Source of the DNA: an uncultured Christensenella sp.
Lineage (GTDB): Bacteria; Bacillota; Clostridia; Christensenellales; UBA1242
Reading direction: 5' to 3'
NCBI GenBank assembly: GCA_905195085.1
Contig: CAJJUK010000027.1
Coordinates: forward strand, 1 to 19,408
DNA length: 19,408 nt
In this document: in pieces, positions 7,337 to 17,200 of the stretch
Numbering within the stretch: position 1 is the stretch's first letter
Layout: each line of letters begins with the position of its first letter
Program-made: the position numbers and the translations under genes
The notes under the pieces: model-generated
The model's database searches: none
What the model was told of the DNA's origin: nothing
What the model saw: only the letters and a program-made list of their open reading frames with translations

Positions 7337-8188
7337 TCAATCTTTTTTCTTTCTCTTTTTAACCAATAAGAAGTAAGAAATCAGCATACCAACAACCACG
7401 ATCACAATCGCCAGCGAATACCAAACTGGACGATTGGCATAAGTTACCCAGAAAACTATCTTGTTGTCTTTCTCTATATCCTCTAATGTTTTGACGAAAA
7501 CGTTGTGAAAGAAATATTCATCTTGATACATAAGTTCCGATTTCAATCCTTTCTCTTGTGTCGCAAAATCATAGATGTAAACAGTCTCGTCCAAACTTTT
7601 CAAAATCTCTTTTTTTTGAATGTCCGAAATGTTGCTGTTATTGCACCAAGATGAAATTGCCATGGAACAAATCATTTTCAAGTCACCTGCAGATTTTGAA
7701 GAAGAAACCGGAAAGGTCGTCGTCATTTCCAATTTTTTGATGAAAAATCCACTTGTCTTTCGCCCTGAAGAAGAACTGGATTGTTCATCGTCTTCCACAC
7801 CAAAAAATTTCTTCTGCGCTTCCAAATTTTCAAATTGAATAGAAAAACCAATGCCATCAACATCAGTATAATACGAACACACTCCAACAGTCGTTCCTTC
7901 AGTTTCTTTTTCTCTGTTGCTTTGCGCCAAAGCATTGACATACGTTGTCAAATAAAACCTATATGTTTTGATCTCATCTTCTTCAAAACCAAGTGAAAAC
8001 AAATAGGAAGAATTTAATGGAAAAATATAAGACAATGCAATTTGTCCATCGTTGTTTGCTTGTCTGACAATTCTGAAAGCGTTTGTTTCAAAAATTAGGG
8101 AATTATCCACTTTAGATGACTGTCCACAACCACCAAAACTAAGCAAACAAACCAGCAATAAAAAAAGAGTATAAATTGATTTTTTCAC
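7337..8188 (-). CDS. Putative lipoprotein with an added C-terminal transmembrane anchor
   Basis: A 283-residue protein of unrecognised family. The start is a GTG giving MKKSIYTLF, a lipoprotein-type signal ending S-F-G-G-C with Cys21 as the likely lipidation site; Phe at -3 is not ideal for a lipobox. The outer domain (about 25-250) has mixed alpha/beta character, with a Ser-rich linker at about 137-141 and a Lys-rich stretch at 189-198. A second hydrophobic helix at about 256-276 is followed by KKRKKKD, which fits a stop-transfer anchor with the tail in the cytoplasm. The mature protein would be held at both ends. The layout recalls LppM/DUF3153-type lipoproteins, but I see no sequence motif that proves this. 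The ribosome site is weak (AAAGAG about 12 nt away), and an ATG directly followed by TGA overlaps the GTG. It starts 50 nt after the giant gene with no visible terminator between, so cotranscription is likely; a role in handling or anchoring the giant protein is inference. It ends in TGA. Confidence 0.75.
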   Translation of the reverse strand: MKKSIYTLFLLLVCLLSFGGCGQSSKVDNSLIFETNAFRIVRQANNDGQIALSYIFPLNSSYLFSLGFEEDEIKTYRFYLTTYVNALAQSNREKETEGTTVGVCSYYTDVDGIGFSIQFENLEAQKKFFGVEDDEQSSSSSGRKTSGFFIKKLEMTTTFPVSSSKSAGDLKMICSMAISSWCNNSNISDIQKKEILKSLDETVYIYDFATQEKGLKSELMYQDEYFFHNVFVKTLEDIEKDNKIVFWVTYANRPVWYSLAIVIVVVGMLISYFLLVKKRKKKD

Positions 8189-8238
8189 ATTCTATTTATA
8201 CTCTTTTTAAATTTCTATTATTCTACAAAATCAGAAAG

Positions 8239-11200
8239 TTACCCAACAATTGTGTCACCTTTATGCAAGTTGCTTGAACCAATGTTTTGAGTGGAAATTT
8301 CACCATAGTTGTAAACACCTTCCAAAGTTCCTTTGCCATAGTCAGCGACACCTGCGATATAAACTGATGCTTGATTTTGTTGTTGTGTACATTCAACGGT
8401 TATGTCGAAATAGTTTGAACAATTTCTCAAGGTTCCTGATGTGGAATTTGTAATCACAACACCCGCAACCTGAATCGTGTCCGTTGCTTTTTGAAGAGTG
8501 ATGTAGATTGAATGATTTTCATCTTCATCTCCGCCAACAGAACAATCTTCTATCGTTGCAAAATTCATGAACGCAATTCCGCTTAGGAACATGACTTGAG
8601 ATTGATTTCCGTCGTTCAAAATCATTGAAGTTGAAACGCCACTGTTCGAAATTGTTGCAGCGCTACCTTCATTTTTCGAAACCAAACCACTGTAAACCAT
8701 CATTATTCTTGTGTTTGGTGCAACATAACCAACAAAGTTGTTTGTGAAGCCAACAAGATTGACATTGTCAAGTTTTCCATTGTTTGTAATTGCCAAACCT
8801 GCCATCAAAGAATGATTTCTAATGATTGTGTTTGCCGTTCCATATGTCACATTGATGTTGAGATTGCTTATTGAAGAGGTTTGCGTCAATGTTTCAAACA
8901 ATGATGTTCCGTAGTTAAAGGTTGTTGAAGTTTCTGTTCCTGGGCCAAGAACAAAACCTTCAGAAACCAAGATACCCTGACTTAATCTTGAAGTTCCGTT
9001 TGAGATGTATGTGATTGTGTTGTTGTTACCTTCAATAATTCCGTCAAATTCCCCTGTAAAGAGAACACCAGAAATGTAACTCTCTTCGTCTCCACTTTCA
9101 CTTAAAACAATGCTGGTTTCCAAAGAGAAGTAATATTGTTCTTCCTCTTCAATATTCATTCCATTTTCAGTGTAGTTAACAAGCGCTTCGTCCTTTTTCA
9201 TACGCTTTGCCAAATTCTTGAATTGTTCAACATTGATAATGCGGTATGGAGAATCTTGAGTTCCATTTCCACTTTCAAACAAATTGAAAGCAACATAATC
9301 GACCATATCATCACTGGTGTAAACCAATTCTTTTGACTGAATGTTTGTGCTTCCAAGTTTGATGCTGATTTTCAGTCTTACTTGGTCCGTGATGATTGAA
9401 GGAGTGAATGTAGTTTTTGTGGTTGTGTATGTTCTTACAATTTGATTTGGTTCTTCTCCATAAGTCACTTCAACAATGTAAACTGGTTCGACAATTGCAG
9501 TTGTGTCAACCAAATAGTTGATTCTGCCATCAAATGTGATTAATGTTTTCTCGCCCTCGTTTGCCACAATTTTGAACAATGTGCTTGTGCCAAATGTTTC
9601 TTCTTGAACAACAACTCTTTGGCTTTCATAACTATCCAAACTTATGTAATAATGTTCTCCCAAATAAAGAATTTGTGCACAATTTTCAAGCACACTTTCC
9701 ACAGTGACTTCTTCACCTGTTTCCAGTGTGATTTCAGAAGCCTCTTGCAAGGTCGTATCATTATAAAGAACTGTGGTTTCAATCAAAACATTTGCATCTC
9801 TAACTTGTTGTGCAACAGTTGAAGTTTTAAATGAATAATATCCATTATAACTCCATGAGAATGTTTGCGTTTCATCGTCCCAAACAATCTTGCTGTCCTC
9901 ACCCCAGTTTGAACGTTGAAGGACAAACTCTTCACTTACATCACTGTACAACACATTTGCTGTTGTAAGATTGTTAACCTTGAATGTGAGCGTTGCTGTT
10001 TGATCTTCAGAAATGACAATGTATTGATTTACATACTTATCTGGATAGGAAGTGATCAATTCTGCATCTTCCGCATCTCTCAAGATATACAACCTATACT
10101 GATCCCTATTGAATGTGATTGTCTTTGTTTCAACAGTTTCTCCAGCACTCATAATTTTGATTTCTGCAACTATGTTGTTTGAATTTGAATCTGCAAAATA
10201 TGACTCAAAATCCAAAGTTTCAAGACCGCTGTCTGAAGTGATGATGAAATCTTCTGAACTTATTGTTCTAAGTTTTGTAACTTCCACCGTTCTTGCAAAT
10301 GATTTGATAAACAATCCATCATTTTCTGAACCTTGTGTCACATAAACATACAAGATTTGCTTTCCGTCTGGCATTGCACCAGGATCTTCAACAAACTTAA
10401 TCTTGAACACACTTGTTGTAGTTGGCTCGTCAATCTTAACTGAATCTACAACAAATGAGCCAGAAATTTCTGTTCCATTGTTGTCTGTAACCACAAATGA
10501 ATATTGTTCAAAGAACATCTTTTCATCTGTTATGCTTGAACTTGTTGTGTATGTCCAATAAAGTGAACCATCAACAATTTCAAATGAATCTGTATCAACA
10601 GGATTCAGACGATCAATGCTTCTCAAGATTGCACCATTGCCCATCAAAATGTAAGTTTCTGTGCCATCATATTGCAAATTGCCATAAGCATATCCACCTT
10701 CAACCAAGGTCACATAATCGCCCATTGGAACACGATCTGTGACATTAAGCGCCAATGCTTGAACAGTTGCTTTAAGATATGTCTTTTCATCAGTTGCAAC
10801 TATTTGATCTTCGTTTATGATTGTAAAATCAAAAGATGTGTCGGTTGTATAGTAATAATATTCAGTGCCAACATTAGTTTCTGTTTCACCTTCTTCTGTG
10901 TTTGATTCCTTATATTGAACAATTGTGATTTTATAGACCACATCGGCTCCACCTGTTGATGGAACTGTGAGAGGAGTGTCACCAGACTTACCTGTCACTT
11001 CTCCCCATTTCAAGACACCATTTTCAATGATTACATTTTGAACAGTATCCATCATAGACGCTTTGATGCTTGCAACTTCACTCTTCAAAGCGACACTCTT
11101 GTCGCTGGATTCTCCAGTTGTAACATCTTTGCAATAAATATGTTTGAGATAATACAAACTGTCATCATCTTCAATGTTGAGCGCTGCAGTTGTTCCCAAA

Positions 11201-14200
11201 CTTGCCACAAAGAATTCACTTGCAGTTTCTTCTGTGTTTTTGTATTCATAGTCTGGATTTGTTAAATCCATTCCCGTGATTCCTGTTTCATAATACAAAA
11301 TTTCGCTTGCACTGTTTGCATCTGAGAACTTAATGTTCAAAGCTTCGTCAACATTGTAAAGCACATAATTATACAAACTTCCATCGGAATAGCAAATTTT
11401 CAATGATGGATCAGTTGCACTGTCAACACCAAGCATATCGATGTTTGCAGAGTCGTCAATTCCAATGTAACCAAAATCATTTGTCAAAGTTGGAGTTGCA
11501 AGTTTGTAAACATTATTCACTTGATAGATTTCGCTATCGACAAAGATTGATTTATCTCTGACTTCTCCAAACAAAACAAACTTAATATAGTCATACAATC
11601 CATATCCAAGTCCAGCCAAAGAAAATCTTGAATTTGCCATGTTTCCATCAATTTCTTCAACAGTTTCTTCTGAACTCGTATTTTTCTTATATATAACACT
11701 AGTCTTTCTGTTGTTTACAGATCCCCAAACAAATTCTCCGTCGGCAATTGCAAATGTATTGTTAAATCCAAGCAATGTCAAACTGAAGAACTCTGACTTA
11801 CTTGAAGCAGAATAGTCCGTTCCAACAGCATAAATTTGCATTTTGTATGTTTTACCAGAACCAACAACATCGCCAAATCTTCCCAAAATTGAATCTCCGT
11901 TGTTGTGGTTGAGATAGAACATCAAATAATCTCCACCAGTTGTTGCTTCTCCAGCGGCATTTGTTTCATAAACAGTGACACTTCCTGGTACATCTTCTCC
12001 AACATAGCTCAAACTCCAATTTGAAATGCCCTTTGTGATTGCAAAGACAAATTGATTTCCAGCATCATCATAAATTTTCATGTTATAGTTTTCTGCTGTT
12101 CTCAAAGAGTATGATCCGGAAGTGTAGTCATAAACTTGACTCTTCTTAACCAAAATTTGATATGAATTTATTGATTTGTCGGTTTTGCTTTCAATCTTTG
12201 TCGCTCTAACAGAAGGTTCTCCATTGACATACAAAACATTTTCCCCATTGCTGTTTGAGAAATTGTACCAAGAAGAGTTCAAGGTCTTGCTGCTTCCCAA
12301 CAGACAATATTCAATTTTGTAACTTCCCATTTGAACAGACTCAAACAAATCATCAAACAGTTTTTGTGCATTTGCAATACCAAAACTTCCATTGACAACA
12401 ACCGATTCTCTAAACTTGGAAATAAGTTCTTGAACAGAAGAAGATCCCGCATTTGAATAGATGTCATTAAGCCTATTCAAAATATCAAAACTGTTTTCTG
12501 TTGCAAAATCGGCCAAACTTGCAAGCAAATATCTTGCGTTGATGTCAAAAACTTTTCTGACACCTTCCGAGCCACTTTCAAGAGATGTAAATCTGATTCT
12601 CAAAGTGATATTATTGTTAACCAAATCTTGCAATGTGAAAGTAAATGGACTTGTGAAAACTGTCGTTGACAATGCTGTTGCGATTTCTGCATAAGAATTG
12701 TTGCTGGTAATCAATTTGTAGAAATCTCCGTTTGCGTCCCAGTCAAAGAACAATTTTCCGTCTGCCAATTGCAAAGGAACATTGATTTGATTTTTATAAA
12801 CCAAAATTGGTGTATCAAGCCCAGCTGAAGCATCTGTTATGAACACTCTGCTTGAAGGCAACATGAAAGGATCTTCAGAAATGCTCTGAACAGCCAGATA
12901 ATAAGCACTTTCTGTTCCAACAAAACTTGAAGCATTGTAATATGTGTTTGTTGTTGCAAAATAGTTGTATTTCTCACCAAGTTCTTCGCCATTTAAGTCT
13001 TGAATGAAGTATACATAATATTTTGTGGCTTTGTCACCATTTGGACTCCAATACAAATTTCCAGCGGATAATGTCAATGTTCTGACTGATGGCAATCTTT
13101 CAAATTCGAATGTTTTATCCCCACTTGCTGACAACCAATCTGACAAAACAAATTTGTATGTTTTATCTGTGCCAGAACCAGAAATTTCCACTTGAATCTT
13201 TGAAAATTCAACAAGGAATGTGCCAGTGAGCGTTTTCAAATCTTCTTGTTCAAAAATCTCTGTCAAATTGATTGAGAACACTGATTGATCTGCAAAATAG
13301 GTGTTTCCTGTAACTTGCTCTTTTGTCAAGAATTTAATGGTTGAGAATGTTTCTCCTTCGCCACCTTCTTCTCCTTCTTCAGTTGCAAGTTGTGTCACTC
13401 TGACAAAGAAGCCTAATGTTTGCAAACTGTCGTCGACATCAACATTATTGAACAAAGCAAAAGAATTTGCATAATCTTCAGGGTAAACAGAATCTTCTCC
13501 CAAATCTCCAACTTTCGTTATCTCTTTAAATTGAGTTTCTGCCACATAGCTGAATGTGAATGTGTATGGTTTTGAAATGATATAACTTCCTGAAACATCA
13601 CTTGTTTCTCTATATGACCAGAAATAAATTTTGAAGTTTTCGTTCACACTCAATTCATATCCACTTTCTTTGAACTTGCTCAAAAGTTCCATGAAAGAAT
13701 ATGAATAAATGTATTTCATTTCTTCTTCACTTGTGAAGGCCTCAGTTGGAACAAAACTTACAACACTTTCGGTTAAGATTGCATCTTCGCTGAGTCCTGC
13801 AAAAAGATTTGTGAAACTGTTTGGTGTCATTGTGAATGCCAAACTTGAAGGCAACAATTCATGATATCCAACTTCATAAATCTCATCGTTGACAACAAAT
13901 GTCAAATCATTTCCAACTGTTGTCAAAGGCATTGAGTCAAGAATGAATGTGTAATCTGCCGATGAAGCAGGTTCTTCAACTGCACTTCCAACTGCTATGA
14001 TTTCCACATTAAACAATGTCCCGGTTGAAATAACACTTGATGCATCAAGTTTTGTCGTGCCAGCGGTTGCTTCAATTGCTTTCCATGTTTGCAACTCTGT
14101 CGCTCCAGAAGCATCTACAAATCTATATAAATATGTAACCCCGATTTCGCTTACAAACACAATACTTCCAAAGGAATCTACACTTATGTCTGTCGTTTGA

Positions 14201-17200
14201 ATTCCGTTACCTTTTATTGTTGCATTGAAGACAAACGAGAATGAATTGTTAAGACCATTTCCACCGATGGTAACAAGGTCAAAGACAACATCGATATCTG
14301 ACAACAAATCAAAAGCAGTTAATTTTCCAAAAGCTATCAAGTCTTGATAGTTCTCTCCAAAAATCTCAGACAATGAATAAGAAACTTTTCCATTGACCGG
14401 ATTCATTTGATCACCTTTTTCTGCATGATAGTCAACTGTGTTGAAACTGTAAAGCAAATTTGTTCTTTCAGTGTCAGATTGAGCATACATTTTCAAGATA
14501 TATCCACTTGCATTTGAAATAGAATCCCAAGACAAAACAACTTCAGACATATCTGCATCATCTCTTTCCATAGTCACACTTGTCACTCTGTCGATTCTGT
14601 TAAGGACAAAGTTGATTGTGTTGGCAACGGAATTGACATAACCATTTTCTGACGCATAGATCTTCAAATCATAACTGTCATTCTGCCAGCTGTTTGGGAA
14701 TTCAAAATAGAACTTCCCTTCGTCAGCGACAACTTCAAATCTTGTTGAACCATACTCAACAACATAGATTGTTGACAAATTGTTAAGTGACGCATCAATT
14801 GAGAATCCGCCTTCTTCTTTTGTCACATTTTCAACTTGATTCAACACATTATATGTTGAACTTTCAACAACTGTAGGTGTTGCAAGATAATAGATTTTGT
14901 TTGTATCATCGGCATAATTGTTGATGTAACCAGAAACCTTGATTGAACCACCCTTTGAGAGATATTGTTCAAAGAATGAAGTCATATCATAAGACAATTC
15001 TTCAGAAAGACTCCCAACAGGAACTTCCAAATATTCCGTTTTAACTTCTCCACCATTTTCTTGATACGTCACCTGCAAAATCACGCCACCTGCGGTGTAT
15101 TCAAGATGTTCGGCGTCAAAATTGATAACAAGATTTTGATTATATTTTTCTCCAACAGCATCAAAAGCCAAACTCTTAAGGTCAACCACTCTGACAATAT
15201 CAACACTGCCTTCAGAAGAAGGAATGTCTGTGTCGCTCAAAGCCATGATCTTGACGGTCATCTTTTCACCAGGCATGATGTTGTTGTTATAGTTTTCTCT
15301 GGTCAATGTGAATGTATATTTTCCATCTGCCAAAGAAATGTTGCTTGTAAGCACTGGCGTGTCATTGTCGTTGATATAAATGCTGAATCTTCCACTGTTT
15401 CCATAGTTTCCAACAAATGAAATTTGAATGTTTGGAAATTGTGCGTTTTGCAAACCTTCATAAACATACTTCACTTCAGTAACTTCAGGTGTTGTAAGTT
15501 TTTTGATGACGTTGTCTGATTGATACAAATAGTGGTTGTTTTCTGTGTTTCCGTTAATAAGTTCAACATCTTTAGCATAATAAATTGTGCCACCAGCAGA
15601 AACGCTGTAACTATCCAAATATGCTGAAACACTTATTTCAATATTTCCTGCTGAAAGGTTTGAAATTGCTTCGTAAAGGTCGGAATTTGTTGATAGGTTG
15701 ACACTTGTTTCTGCGGTTCTGTAGGTTGCAGTTTTTCCTGCTTCATCTTTGAAAATGATGATATAGCTCAAACTTCCAAGGCCAGCGTTGTCACCAAACG
15801 CATTCCATGAAAGCAAATTATTTGAGAATGTCACTGTGTCGTTTTCTGGCTTGATTGTGTTCATCTCAGCCAAAGTCCAAGTGGTCGTGTTGCTATCAAT
15901 ATAATATACAGTCGAATTTTCATTTTCAATCTTTTTTCCAACCACTTTCAAAGTATAGGAACCATTTTCTGTAATCTCAATTTGACCTGTTTTGTTTTGA
16001 TCTGTTGATGAAGTTTTAACTTCAACATAATCATAAAAATCTTGCTCAGAAGTTGAAACTGCATAACTTAATTTTGCATCATTTGTCAGTGTCAACTGAG
16101 TCAAACTCTTCAATTTGTAAATGGAAATTGTGTTTGAGTTGCTTGATTCCAAATAATATGGATTGGAAACTTTAACATAAAATTTGTAATATCTTGATTC
16201 TTCAAAACCTGAACTTGACATACTGTAAGACAATGTCCCAGAAAGTTCAGAACCGTAAGTAGAATCGTCCATATAAATTTGATAGGTGGTTTCTGATGCT
16301 ACAGATGCATTTGCATCAACTTCTTCCCAAGAAAGTGTGTAATCTGTTGCTGTGTTTGAGAACGAAAGTTTTGTCGCACCCATTTTTTCAACAGAAAGTT
16401 CTGTGCTTGCTGAGTCGCCATAAACGCTTGCGTAAGGTGAAGACAATGTGATAACTGAACTGTCACTCAAAGTTTGATATGCATAAACCGAAAACTTAAT
16501 TTCTGTTGCTTGGTTATAAATTCCTGAGATTTGTTCATTTGTTTTCAAAGCCTCAATCAAATCATTAAGCTTGATTGTAACTGTGCTTCCAGAATATGAA
16601 ATGAAGTTTGATTGCAATCCCAACTGAACACTTGTCCCTTCATAAACTGCAACAACAGTTCTGTCAAATTTGACACTGAGAGCAACAGGTCCGGAAGGAG
16701 TTGTGCAATTCAAGTCCAAAACATAATATTTTGTTCCGGAGATTGCTGCGTGTTCAAACGTGAGATTCCCATCATAGAATTTGAAATTGCTTGGTGCTTG
16801 CAAACGAGTAAAGTTAAGTGTTGAAGCAGCGCTGTCAAGATAGATTTTTCCGTTTGTTTCTTGATAAATGTTGCCCGAAAGTTTGGTTCCATACAATGTG
16901 AATGTCAAGGAAAAGTTGTTGAGTTTAGAGATGTTAAACACTGGATAAGTGCCATCAGTCTTGTCAACAAAATTGCTGTCACTTTCCCAAATCTTTGCGC
17001 CTGTGGCACCAGTTTTTTCATTGATTGTCAAAGTTGATGTAAGCTCGTCAATCGACAAATTTTCAAAAGCAACCGCACCAAGTCTTTCAATGGACAAATT
17101 CGTAGGTTCGCTTGCAACATAAAGTGTTTCGTCATCGGCATGCCCAATCACAGAAATGTTGACAGCAGTGTCTCCTTGAGCAAAATCTTCAGAGAGCAAA

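Noticed and set aside
7337..7339. TGA read as Trp (Mycoplasma-type code)
   Set aside because: The lipoprotein frame ends properly at TGA after a basic membrane-anchor tail, a terminator follows within about 20 nt, and Trp codons checked elsewhere are TGG.
8189..8238. Possible promoter (TATAAA near 8200) between the giant gene and the lipoprotein gene
   Set aside because: No -35 element at 16-18 nt and an AT-rich background; no hairpin either, so I treat the gap as a plain intergenic spacer.
13340..13395. Glu/Gly-rich repeat in the giant gene (EEGEEGGEGE) as a microsatellite or CRISPR-like array
   Set aside because: It is one short acidic low-complexity loop in frame; there are no spaced identical repeats.
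15061..15420. 119-codon plus-strand frame inside the giant gene
   Set aside because: It is antisense to an uninterrupted 3,722-codon frame, has no ribosome site, and its Cys/His content is a by-product of the reversed codons.
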